Assembly (NCBI GenBank): GCA_030063045.1
Contig: JAQSEB010000247.1
Location: 33,059 to 97,058 of the forward strand
Direction: 5' to 3'
Source: Pratylenchus scribneri
Lineage: Eukaryota > Nematoda > Chromadorea > Rhabditida > Pratylenchidae
DNA: 64,000 bases
Below the pieces are notes generated by a model. The model did no database searches and was not told where the DNA came from. It worked only from the letters and a program-made list of their open reading frames with translations. This document shows positions 1 through 9,299 of this stretch, piece by piece (positions within the stretch are counted from its first letter, which is position 1; each line of letters begins with the position of its first letter). Made by a program: the position numbers and the translations under genes.

Positions 1-272
1 CAGAATTAGGGGGCATTGGGTAAGAAAGCATCCGGTCCACCTCATCATTCTGTTCCTCAGGAGGAAGATTTGAAATGTACTGGTCCCATCGATTGAGATG
101 GTTCTGGACATGCTGAGTAGCATTTTGAAGCTGAACAGACTTGGCCTTGAGCCGGATAGCATCACGGGGTTCCAATGCTTCCTGTTGGCCAAGGAGGGGA
201 ATGGTGGCCCGGATTTGATCGACCAATTCGATCACTGCGAACCCCAATTGTTCGCGGATGATGTGGGTCATT
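1..272 (-). CDS. Partial gag-like ORF, truncated by the window edge
   Basis: An open frame starts at the ATG at 270-272 and runs 90 codons off the left edge with no stop. It begins MTHIIREQLG, is polar and probably helical, and ends in the window with LNRWDQYISNLPPEEQND and then SYPMPPNS. No catalytic motif is visible. It is GC-richer than the rest of the window and lies directly downstream (on this strand) of a GC-richer tandem-repeat block, which fits the start of the gag gene of an LTR retrotransposon after its leader. A host gene cannot be excluded because most of the ORF is outside the window. The family is not identified. Confidence 0.45.
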
Positions 273-324
273 GTCCTAGTGTGCTAGGTTAAGCTGGAAA
301 GAGCAGGACAATGGTAGAAAACTG

Positions 325-690
325 GTGATGATGCTATGGGGTAGGCACAAACACCCAGGAATATGCCAGACAGCAATTGGTTATGATTCCTGATTCAAAG
401 GAATCCACTGGATTAATCGCTGCCCTTAGGGTTGGCACCAACAGACAGGAAGGAGCCGGACAACGATTGGTTGTGATGCTGTAGAAGGGCACAAACACTC
501 AGGGATGTGCCGGACAGCCTTTGGTTATGATTCCTGGTTCAATGGAATCCAATGGATGAGTCGAAGTCCACAGGGGAAGGCGCAGACACACAGGAATGAG
601 CCGGACAACGACTGGTTATGATGCTGCAGGATGGGCACAAACACTCAGGAATGGGCCAAGCAGCAATTGGTTGTGAGACTGGTCACCAAA
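325..690. repeat. Tandem repeat of about 146 bp (93 + 53)
   Basis: Five copies of a block like GGCACAAACACTCAGGAATG begin near 342, 434, 487, 580 and 633. The spacing alternates 92, 53, 93, 53, so the true period is about 146 bp made of two related sub-units. It lies upstream of the gag-like ORF on the minus strand and probably belongs to the leader or LTR of the same element. Confidence 0.7.
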
Positions 691-1440
691 GGAAACTGGA
701 TCCGACGGGATTTCGCAACGGGAAGGCGAAGGTGGGTCCGGTTGATTGAGTGGAAACAGGCAATGGCACTGTTTCCCGGGTCGTGGCACCAAATGTCCCC
801 AAATTTGATGGGTGGGACAGTTTATGGAATTGAAATAAAAGTGGCCCAAAAGGAAAGGGCCAAAAATTTGTTTGGAAATTGAGGATTCGGGGAAGCCGGA
901 GGATGGCGGCAAAGGAAGGGAAAATTGCCAAAGGGCTTTGAATAAAAATTTCCCTCCCAATCAAAATTTCCCTCAATCGATCAATCAAAGAAGAGAAGAG
1001 TTTATTTAATTTCGGTAAATTTCAAAATATATTGCTGGTTCAATTCGATATGGTTATATTGGACGGAATAAGTGAATTAAAAAGGAAGTGATGGAATGAA
1101 GGTGGATGGAGAACAAATATATGTTGGAGTGGGGCGGAGTCAAAAGGCAATAAAAGGTGGTTGTTTTGATAGAAAGGTAATGGAAAAGTGAAGGAAATTG
1201 GGCCATTGGCCATGGTGGAAATAAGAGGTGGAATTGGATTAATTAATTATGGATGGATTAAAATGGATTGGAGATGGGATAAAGCAATAAATTGGGTGGA
1301 TATGAATGGGAATTGGCCATTAATGGATTGATTAAAAAATATATTGGATAATTAAATGAATAAAAATAATTCATCAATCAAATCATTTCCCTTTCCAATT
1401 TCCCTCAAAATTCTTCCCTCATTTCCATTTCTTATCCCAG
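690..1440. other. GC-richer then AT-rich flank without a recognised gene
   Basis: From 690 to 960 the DNA keeps the composition of the gag-like element; small open frames exist on both strands but resemble nothing. From 960 to 1,440 it is purine-rich with many GGAT/GGAA words. No LTR ends or target duplication could be located by eye. Confidence 0.4.
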
Positions 1441-1447
1441 TTTCCCT

Positions 1448-2926
1448 TTAACATCCTTCTCGTCGACAATCTTGGCGACAATTGGGATGAATTGAAATGT
1501 TAGCATTTTCTTCTTCTTGATCATGCCGAATTGATTCAGTGCTGACTGGTTTTTCTTGGCGAATTGAAATATTGGCATTTTCTTCTTTTTTATCATGCCG
1601 AATTGAATCAGTGTTGATTGTTTTTTTTGCACGGATTGATTCGGTTTTCTGGGCTTTTGCATTCCGAATGGATCCGGAAGACGAAGTACCAACACCAGCA
1701 TTATTTTCCACTTTTCTTATTGAATCAACCTTATTCGGATTGTTGATTGGTCGAATTGATTTGGTCGAATCTTCTTGCTGATTTCGGATTGAAATAGAAC
1801 TTTCTCCATCTTTATGCCGAATAGATTCGTTACCATTCTCATTTCGAATTGAACCAGTTGATTCGATTTCGTTATTTGCTAATATTTCAGTTCTTAAAAT
1901 TTTTTTTAAACTTTCTCTTTGATTTATCCCATAAATTTTTGATTTTGATTTTAGAATATGTAAATATTTAGAAATAATTTCTTTTTAAAATGATTTTTCA
2001 AATATGCAAAATAGAGCAATTCAACCGTAGAATTAATATTTTAATAATAAAATGTAAACCTATGATATGAATATATGTTCTAGTTTATAAAAATTTTATT
2101 CAACCATGGAATTTTTTATTCAAACATTTGATATGAATATCTATCCTAGCTAAAATTATATTATTTAAATTTAATATCTTACAATTTATCCGTCATCAAT
2201 TCCCGATGTATTTTTTCACGAAATTCCAGTATCATGTCTTGAGGAACAGTCGCGCATATTCCAGCGGGTATTTTAAAATCAAATTTCACCAAAATATCAC
2301 CGCTTCTTGTAATTTGTTCAGCTTCTATCAACAGGAATACTCCACAATCCCATGCATTTTCTGCTCTTGGAACAAAATAATTACCAATCCAAAAAACTCC
2401 TTTCATTTTCAAATGCTTATCACCAAAATGGGCATATAATTTGCGGAAAAATTTTACTAGATTTTTTTCGATGGATTTCCTTTCTTTTAAAACTTTGTCC
2501 GTTTCATGCCTTGGGTCGTAAAATTCAGCTCTCTTCATTTCTTTATCAAACGCTGCTAATATACAATTATACCCGATCATGCTCTTTACACGCGTAGGGA
2601 TTAACCAAATTCGGACTGAATGGATGCCGTCTTTATCAGTTAATTGTTGAAGCCATTCAGACTCAATCTTTTTCGTATCCCGAAAAGTTTCAATGACATT
2701 CCACGGTACAAATCCCACATCCTCTCGATCTCGAGTTATCAAGTCCAAATATGCTTCAATCACAGAAATACTCAGCCAACCTTTTGGTTCGGCTAATTCA
2801 TCCATATCAGAAGTGGATATCTCCTTTAAAATAAAAATTTAATTAATTTAATTTTTTAATTACCTTCGTTCCTTGGCTTACATTAATAAAAAGGAAAAAT
2901 ATAATTTGATAAAATATATTTATCAT
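1448..2926 (-). CDS. Gene F: secreted Ulp1-like pseudoprotease with SIR-repeat tail
   Basis: Three exons, 2926-2864, 2823-2183 and 1892-1448, splice in phase (0, then 2) to 382 aa. Exon 1 is a signal peptide (MINIFYQIIFFLFINVSQG). Residues 22-234 are a C48/Ulp1-like domain starting EISTSDMDEL; the Cys motif AWDCGVF and the Asp region (FYDPRH) are present, but the catalytic-His position reads GYNCILAAFD (His to Asn) and the oxyanion Gln position reads PRAEN (Gln to Ala). The domain is therefore probably inactive. The apparent stop at the end of exon 2 is the donor TT|GTAAGA. Exon 3 (residues 235-382) carries about ten SIR motifs and ends CRQDCRREGC, three cysteines near the C-terminus. There are no FLYWCH units. 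It may act as a decoy or binding protein for a SUMO-like partner; that is inference. Gene B' on the other strand is its closest relative here. Confidence 0.75.
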
Positions 2927-3012
2927 TTTAACGGAAAATAAATTTTATATAAATAATAAATAATTATTTCGGGGAAAAATTAAATAATTTTTTAATAAAT
3001 ATAAGAAAATTA

Positions 3013-3090
3013 ATTTTTGCTATCGTTTTGGGATTTAAATATAATTTTTATTTAATATAATTATAAAACTACAATTTTTTATATTTATCA
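3013..3090 (-). promoter_or_regulatory. Conserved upstream block, class II (gene F)
   Basis: About 90 bp upstream of the ATG of F. On the minus strand it reads ATAAAAAATTGTAGTTTTAT, then a TTAAATAAAAATT stretch, then TTTAAATCCCAAAACGATAG. Nearly the same order of words lies at 9,127-9,208 upstream of gene B'. Conservation across two diverged paralogues suggests a promoter or 5' UTR signal; common descent alone could also explain it. Confidence 0.45.
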
Positions 3091-3109
3091 TAAAAAAAGA
3101 AAATTATTT

Positions 3110-3580
3110 ATTTTGCAAAAATTTTTTTTATAGTTTAATAGGCCGAAATGTCAATAAAAATTAACCCATTTAGTTGAAAATTATTTATTTTGTAAAAAAT
3201 TTATTTTTATAGTTTAATAGGCCGAATTGCCAATAAAAATTAACCAATTTAATTTATTATAAAATAAAACAATTATTAATTTTGGAAAATTTTTATAGTT
3301 TAATAGACCGATATGTCAATAAAAATTAACCCATTTAGTTGAAAACTATTTATTTTGTAAAAAATTTATTTTTATAGTTTAATAGACCGATATGTCAATA
3401 AAAATTAACCCATTTAGTTGAAAATTATTTATTTTGTAAAAAATTTATTTGTATAGTTTAATAGGCCGAAATGCCAATAAAAATTAACCAATTTAATTTA
3501 TTATAAAATAAAACAATTATTAATTTTGGAAAATTTTTATAGTTTAATAGGCCGATATGTCAATAAATATTATCAAAGCA
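3110..3580. repeat. Tandem array, about 80-bp units, upstream of gene F
   Basis: Six units each contain TAGTTTAATAGGCCGAWATG followed by TCAATAAAAATTAAC, at about 3,131, 3,210, 3,297, 3,374, 3,454 and 3,540 (spacing 77-87). The same words in the opposite orientation form a shorter array at 8,925-9,115 upstream of gene B', so the array was present in a common ancestor or is maintained with the promoter. The following 350 bases (3,580-3,934) show nothing recognisable. Confidence 0.75.
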
Positions 3581-3934
3581 ATGAATTTTGCAAGGAATTT
3601 TGTAAACATACTTTAAAAAATAATAAAATTATAACCTCCTCGAATCAAACACTCTATTGTCACGCTTATTTTGTACCAAAATTTTTCCTGGGCTTCGATC
3701 AAAAATTTTTTGTGTAAAATTTAAGTTTTTTCTTTAAAATATAAACATTTAGAAATCTTAAAAATCAATTTATTCATGCTTAATATTAAAAATTTCCTAA
3801 CTTATTCTCATCTTAAATCGCAATTTACCAAATCGGAATTTATTAAATTCGGATTTAGAAACTGTATAAAAAACTATAAGAAGAATACATTTAATTAGGA
3901 TGAAAATTATTGATTATAGAATATACTAAAAGTG

Positions 3935-4978
3935 GATACTATACTGTTTGGGTCCCCTTTTTTCCTTAAAAGGAAAAAGTGGGGAAAAGTGAAGGGCCCC
4001 CTATGGATGATGGGAAAAGTGTTATGGTCATTCAGGGTCAAGGATGGGATAAAATCATCTCACCTAACTACTCTATCCCTAACACCCATAGGGGGGACCC
4101 TTCAATTTTCCCCCACTTTCTCCCTTTTGAAGAAAAAAGAGGACCCACCCAAACAGTATAAGTACCATGGCTGGGTATCGTATCGTTTATCGTTATCGTA
4201 TATCGTGAAATATCGTGTTTTTGGCACATATCGATTATCGTTATCGTCTATCGTTTTTCTGGGATTATCTTGCGAAATACACCCCCTAAAAATGACTTTT
4301 CGGAAGAAAATTTTTTTTGATTTTTTGAGGACAAAGCCATTTTTGGCTTGAATTTTTCCTTGGCAGGGCCATTTTTGGCTTGAATTTTTCCTTGGCAGGG
4401 CCATTTTTGGCTTGAATTTTTCCCTGGTAGGGCCATTTTTGGCCTGAATTTTCCCTTGGCGGGGTCATTTTTAACTTAAAATTTTCCCTCGGCGAGGCCA
4501 TTTTTTGGTAATTATATTCGGCCATAGCCCAAAACTTGGCTTTATAATTAAAATTTTATGCAATTTTTGTATCGATTAAAATAATAAAAAAGTACAAAAA
4601 ATTAGAAATCTGGCCCTTCTTCCCTCATCAGATAATTTTGGCTAAATGCTAAAGCCCTGCTGGACTATTAGCTGCTTATAATCAGGCTTTTTGTTTTTTT
4701 TTAAACAGCTAGAAATATTTTATTAATTTAAGAAAGTGTTTGAAAATTGTAAGCGTTAAAAAATTTTTTTTCATCAACACTATTAAAAAAATTTTGATTT
4801 AATTACTTAGAAAAAATTTCAAAAAATATCGTTATCGTTATCGTTTATCGTGAAATATCGTGTTTTTGGCTCATTTTTTTATCATATCGTAATCGTGATC
4901 ATGTTTTGGAAACCTATCGTTTATCGTTATCGTGTATCGTTTTTTATTTTTCGATTTTGCCCAGCCCTGATAAGTACC
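3935..4978. mobile_element. TIR element (GGTACTT family), split by a nested insertion
   Basis: Left end GGATACTATACTGTTTGGG and right end CAGTATAAGTACC form inverted termini; just inside them lie GGTCCCC and GGACCC words. Its two parts are 3,935-4,165 and about 4,970-4,978, separated by the element at 4,166-4,969. A better preserved member is at 19,735-19,975. Confidence 0.6.
4166..4969. mobile_element. hAT-like MITE (CAGGGCTGGG ends), TATCGT-rich arms
   Basis: The exact 8-bp target duplication ATAAGTAC sits at 4,158-4,165 and 4,970-4,977. Ends are CATGGCTGGG and CCCAGCCCTG. Both arms consist of iterations of TATCGT/TATCGTTATCG; the middle holds a tandem GGCCATTTTTGGC(T/C)TGAATTTT repeat of about 40 bp (4,330-4,500). 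There is no transposase, so it is a non-autonomous element. Confidence 0.8.
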
Positions 4979-5070
4979 TAAAAGTGAACAAAAAATGAAA
5001 TTAAAAAATCATTATGATACTAAATAAAACAATAAAAATATAAAATTACTTTTATTTTTGCAAAAATTTT

Positions 5071-5110
5071 AAAACTATAAATATATAAAATGATCCATTG
5101 AAAAAGCTAT
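5071..5110 (+). promoter_or_regulatory. Class I upstream block before relic gene B
   Basis: AAAACTATAAATATATAAAA followed by TGATCCATTGAAAAAGC, about 150 bp upstream of the ATG at 5,221. Almost the same string stands at a similar distance before genes G (6,941-6,974) and D (50,401-50,444), and a weaker version before gene C (27,784-27,822). Confidence 0.5.
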
Positions 5111-5220
5111 AAAGAAAATGGAGAACGAATGAATTTGATACCATAAAATACGTTCGTTTTTCTCATTTTAAAATAAATCCACTTTCAGATTTTTTAATTT
5201 TCATTTAAATTTACAAAAAA

Positions 5221-5933
5221 ATGACAAAAAATAAAACGCTCTTCATTTTTATCGCTTTAATCTGTATTAATTTGGCAATAAGGGCAATTGCTACGGATCC
5301 CACCAATGATGAATTCCAAAAATGGATGCACAAAATGTCAATAAGAGAAAAAATCAAATTAGAGACAAAAATCGAGCATCAATAAGACAATCCCATATCG
5401 CTAATGAAATTGAATCAGCGAAAGACTTTAATAGGCTAGATGAACAAGAACAATTTACGAGGAATATAGCAAGAAAAAATCTAATTGGTAAGGTTGGAAA
5501 GTGGATGGTTAATCGTAACAAATTTTTGACAAAAACTAAATTTATCATAATACAATGAATAATTTCACAATAATGAATTAGACAAATCAGATTGTTATTT
5601 TAGTTCAATGTTTCTAAATAAATAGTGTGATCATGTTTTGGAAATTATTGTTTGCATTTTTACGAAATTCAAGAGGTTTTTTCATAATCCAAATTTTTTA
5701 AATTTTATTTAAAATCTCTTTAAGGGCTACAAAAAATTTCCCTTGCTGCTAGTAAAAGTATACGAAAATTAAACAAGATTTACCGGAAATAATGGAAGAA
5801 GAAAGTGATGGTGAATATGTATAAGAAATTCCTGCCATGCCCTCCCATGTACAGCAACGGATAAGGGATAATCAAGGATTAAATTATGATGATGAATATT
5901 ACTTCAAGGCATTGGAAATCAGAGAAATGGATT
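5221..5933 (+). pseudogene. Relic B: signal exon and start of Ulp1 exon
   Basis: A signal-peptide exon at 5,221-5,487 (MTKNKTLFIFIALICINLAI start, donor G|GTAAGG) is the same exon as in gene D, but a one-base shift in the A-run near 5,345-5,355 ends the frame early (KIEHQ then stop) while the family continuation ASIRQSHIANEIES sits in the next frame. A second piece, 5,725-5,933, matches the N-terminal part of gene A's protease exon (IPAMPSHVQQRIRDNQGLNY) but has a stop (TAA) just upstream of this match and is cut off at 5,933 by a repeat. Non-functional remnant of an A/C-type gene. Confidence 0.8.
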
Positions 5934-6397
5934 AAAATTTTCTCTGGCTCGACATAATTTTTTCCTTTTTTGACTTAAATTTTCTCTCCATTATGGCTTT
6001 GATTTTTATGATAAATGATAAAGTAGTTCCTTGGTTGGGCCATTTTTAATTAAAATTTTTGCCTAAGAGGCTATTTTTAACTTAAATATGGCTTTAATTA
6101 TTCCCTTACGATGCATTTTTTGGCCCCTGCTAGCTATTTTTAGTTAAAATTTTTCTTTTTATAGCAAAAGATGGTAGAAATTGATGGAGAATAAAATATT
6201 GGAGACTTCATTTGAATGATTTTATTTGAATTTTTTCGATATTTTATGAAAAATTAAAATTTTAAAAATTTTTATGTCTTTTTTCAAAAACCGCCAAAAT
6301 TGAAAACAAGGAATTTTTAAAAACCGAAACTGAGATCGTCAAACCGAGTAAAACCGAAACCAAGGACCTCGGATTAAAACCGACTTGTCCATCCCTA
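5934..6397. mobile_element. Left-truncated TIR element, CCGAAACC family
   Basis: The right end, with iterated CCGAAACC-like words finishing TTGTCCATCCCTA, matches the right end of the complete element at 46,957-47,744 (GTCCAACCCTA). The interior has the same run of degenerate 'ttttggctaaaattttt' segments. The left end is missing; the break falls exactly where relic B stops. Confidence 0.55.
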
Positions 6398-6423
6398 CTT
6401 TCGGCAATACAATTAAGTACATA

Positions 6424-6831
6424 TTAATTGAACAAATGGTCAAATGTCTGCAATTCTTTTAATCTTTCTGCTGGATGTGGATAATGGTTATGTCCATTAA
6501 AGCTGATTATATGGTTATCCACTACTAACAATTCTCCCATACATTCTGCTTTTCTTTCTGTACACATCCATAATCCGGATTTCATGCTTAATGGTACAAA
6601 ATTTTTTGCATTCAAATAAAAATATCCATCATGAACAAGAAAGTATCCTCCATAATGGATTTGTCTAATTGACGCTTGATTTTCGGCTTTACTTCGATTC
6701 TGTTCTCTAATCGATTTTTCGTGAATCCGTTTATTGAATTCATTATTGGTGGGATCCGTAGCCAATGCTTTTATTGCCAAATAAATACATATTAAAGCGA
6801 TAAAAATGAAGATCAATTTATTTGTTGTCAT
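6424..6831 (-). CDS. Gene G: small secreted single-FLYWCH protein
   Basis: One uninterrupted frame of 135 aa. Residues 1-24 are the cluster's signal peptide (MTTNKLIFIFIALICIYLAI), followed by the acidic/basic stretch of that exon with SIREQNRSKAENQASIRQ, then without an intron the FLYWCH-a module from HYGGYFLVHDGYFYLNAKNF through WMCTERKAECMG to the His pair HNHYPHP. It stops with FDHLFN where other copies splice (FDHFK G|GT). In other genes the signal exon and FLYWCH-a exon are far apart, so this gene arose by deletion or gene conversion joining the two. Putative secreted zinc-binding protein; role unknown. Confidence 0.75.
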   Translation of the reverse strand: MTTNKLIFIFIALICIYLAIKALATDPTNNEFNKRIHEKSIREQNRSKAENQASIRQIHYGGYFLVHDGYFYLNAKNFVPLSMKSGLWMCTERKAECMGELLVVDNHIISFNGHNHYPHPAERLKELQTFDHLFN

Positions 6832-6940
6832 TATTTTTTGGTAAAAAATTTGGAAAATGAATTTAATTAATTGAGAAAAAATAACTAATTTTTCACACCA
6901 AATTCACTTTTTCTCCATTTTTTATATTATTTACATAATC

Positions 6941-6974
6941 TTTTTATGGATCATTTTATATATTTATAGTTTTC
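6941..6974 (-). promoter_or_regulatory. Class I upstream block before gene G
   Basis: On the minus strand it reads AAAACTATAAATATATAAAA then TGATCCATAAAAAG, starting about 143 bp before the start codon of G. Matches 5,071-5,110 almost base for base. Confidence 0.5.
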
Positions 6975-7021
6975 TTTGATTTTGATTTTTCCATTTAAGA
7001 CAATTTTAAATAGAAAAATTA

Positions 7022-7057
7022 CGAGCGTTGGGATGCCGTTTCGCGGCATCCCAACGC
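7022..7057. other. GC-rich perfect hairpin
   Basis: GCGTTGGGATGCCG, five-base loop TTTCG, then CGGCATCCCAACGC: a perfect 14-bp stem in otherwise AT-rich DNA. Could be a transposon end or a structured RNA; nothing around it decides. Confidence 0.6.
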
Positions 7058-7109
7058 ACGTTTAAATCTTTAAAATATCGGTAGCTACAAATTTTTAATA
7101 GATATATGA

Positions 7110-8085
7110 AAAATTTTTATCATCCACCAATTCATACTTCCAATCATATTTTCTCATCCTCCAATTCATCCTTATTATCCTACATCTCATTTCAACTTCC
7201 TATACAGTATACACCCATTTTCATCCTCCTAATATCTCTTCTCATTCTACCATTCATCCATTTTCTTCTTCTCAGTCATCTCATATCCCCCAATCATCTT
7301 TTTTGATACTCCTATTCATCTTTTCTCATCATCCCTTTCATACCTTTTCATCTTCCAAATCATCTCTTCTCATCTTCCTATTCATCCCTTTTCATCATCC
7401 TAATCATCTCTTCTCATCTTCCTATTCATCCCTTTTCATCATCCTAATCATCTCTTCTCTTCTTCATATTCATCCCTTTTCATCATCCTAATCATCTCTT
7501 CTCATCTTCCTCTTCATCCCTTTTCATCATCCTAATCATCTCTTCTCATCTTCCTCTTCATCCCTTTTCATCATCCTAATCATCTCTTCTCATCTTCCTC
7601 TTCATCCCTTTTCATCATCCTAATCATCTCTTCTCATCTTCCCCTTCATCCATTTTCACAATCTTAATCTTCACTTCTCATCTTCATATTCATCCTCCCA
7701 ATCATCTTTTCTCTTCTTCATATTCATCCCTTTTCATCATCCTAATCATCTCTTCTCATCTTCCTCTTCATCCCTTTTCATCATCCTAATCATCTCTTCT
7801 CATCTTCCTCTTCATCCCTTTTCATCATCCTAATCATCTCTTCTCATCTTCCCCTTCATCCATTTTCATCATCCTAATCATCTCTTCTCATCTTCCTCTT
7901 CATCCCTTTTCATCATCCTAATCATCTCTTCTCATCTTCCCCTTCATCCATTTTCACAATCTTAATCTTCACTTCTCATCTTCATATTCATCCTCCCAAT
8001 CATCTTTTCTCTTCTTCATATTCATCCATTGTCATCATCCTATTTATCTCTTCTCATCCTCCTATTCATCCTCTTAATTCATCGG
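7110..8085. repeat. Pyrimidine-rich minisatellite, 44-bp unit
   Basis: More than ten near-identical copies of a 44-bp unit containing TTCATCCCTTTTCATCATCC and TAATCATCTCTTCTCATCTTCC, strongest from 7,320 to 7,960 and degenerate at both edges. A larger block (about 7,650-7,730 versus 7,945-8,025) is itself duplicated. Open frames across it are artefacts of the repeat. Confidence 0.9.
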
Positions 8086-8207
8086 GCATCTCATCATGTT
8101 TTTCTCCTTTTATTCCCTTTTTTAAATCTATTCTCAACTCATTCATTATTGTTATTTTAATTAATGAATTAATCTGATTATATTTCGACTATATTTTATA
8201 TGCTTAA

Positions 8208-8248
8208 GGGAGCGCCCGGTCGCCGCTGCGCGGCTCCCGGCCGCTCCC
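8208..8248. other. GC-rich imperfect hairpin
   Basis: GGGAGCGCCCGGTCGCCGC followed by TGCGCGGCTCCCGGCCGCTCCC folds on itself (GGGAGCG with CGCTCCC at the ends). An isolated GC island; function unknown. The following 8,250-8,925 is plain AT-rich DNA in which nothing further is seen. Confidence 0.5.
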
Positions 8249-8924
8249 ATTGTCATTTGATATCAGCTATCATATTGAAAAATATAAATTGACTCAATTT
8301 CGGAATTTTCCTAACATTTTATTTTCATAATCTCAATCATTCATTTTACATTACGTCAATTTCTTCTTCTCATTTAATTTACTGAAATATTTCTCAAATT
8401 GTTTATTTTCATTTTAAAAATATTTAATTTTCTTTATTTCTTTATTATTTATGCCTAACAAATTATTTTTCTTTATTCCTAAACTGTATCATTTATTTTG
8501 GATATTATTTCGAAAAATGTTAAAATAAACAAAACGCCAACAAATAAATATTTAATTACCCCTTTTTGGTTTACTGACTGACGGACTAACAGGGCTCGCT
8601 TAATATATAGGATAATTCGGCCAAAAGTGAGTGCATTTTAAAAGAAATTTTATTATTTTATAGTTTTATATGAAATATCTGAATGCTTCATTTTTTAATT
8701 TCATTTTTGAAATGTTTTTATATTTTTGATATTGTAAATTTTTATATCAAATGATAAAAGAAATGATCACGGAATGGTCTTCCAATTTTGATTTAATAAA
8801 GCTGCGTAAACTGAAAATTTGTCATCAGAATTTTGTCTCGGATTCGCCTACAAATCTGTTTCATTGGAGCTTTTTATCATCATTCGTCAATTGTCACTTA
8901 TGAAACTAAATTATAAAATTGGAT

Positions 8925-9115
8925 ATTTTATTGACATATCGGCCTATTAAACTAGAAAAATAAAATTTTTACAAAAAAATTGTCTATAATATTTATTGTC
9001 ACATCGGCCTTTTAAACTAGAAAAATAAAATTTTTACAAAAAAAATTGTCTATAATATTTATTGTCATATCGGCCTATTAAACTAGAAAAATAAAATTTT
9101 CTAAAATAGATAATT
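8925..9115. repeat. Three-unit array upstream of gene B'
   Basis: Three units of about 66 bp containing ATCGGCCTATTAAACTAG then AAAAATAAAATTTT, at about 8,941, 9,008 and 9,072. Reverse-complement relatives form the array upstream of gene F. Confidence 0.7.
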
Positions 9116-9126
9116 GTCAATTTTTA

Positions 9127-9208
9127 CATTAAATATAAAAATTGTAGTTTTATTAATTATTATTAAATAAAAATTCTATTTAAACCCCAAGACGAAGAGC
9201 AAAAACCA
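9127..9208 (+). promoter_or_regulatory. Conserved upstream block, class II (gene B')
   Basis: AATATAAAAATTGTAGTTTT, then TTAAATAAAAATTCTATTTA, then AACCCCAAGACGAAGAGC, ending about 90 bp before the ATG at 9,300. Parallels the block before gene F. Confidence 0.45.
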
Positions 9209-9299
9209 GTTATATTTATTACATAATATTATATAAAAATTATTAAAAAATTTTTGTATTCCTTTAGAAAATATTATTGATTAAAATTTTTCTGATAAA

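Noticed and set aside
7110..8085. Serine/leucine-rich coding ORFs
   Set aside because: They are translations of a 44-bp minisatellite and change with the repeat phase; no start context or splice sites.
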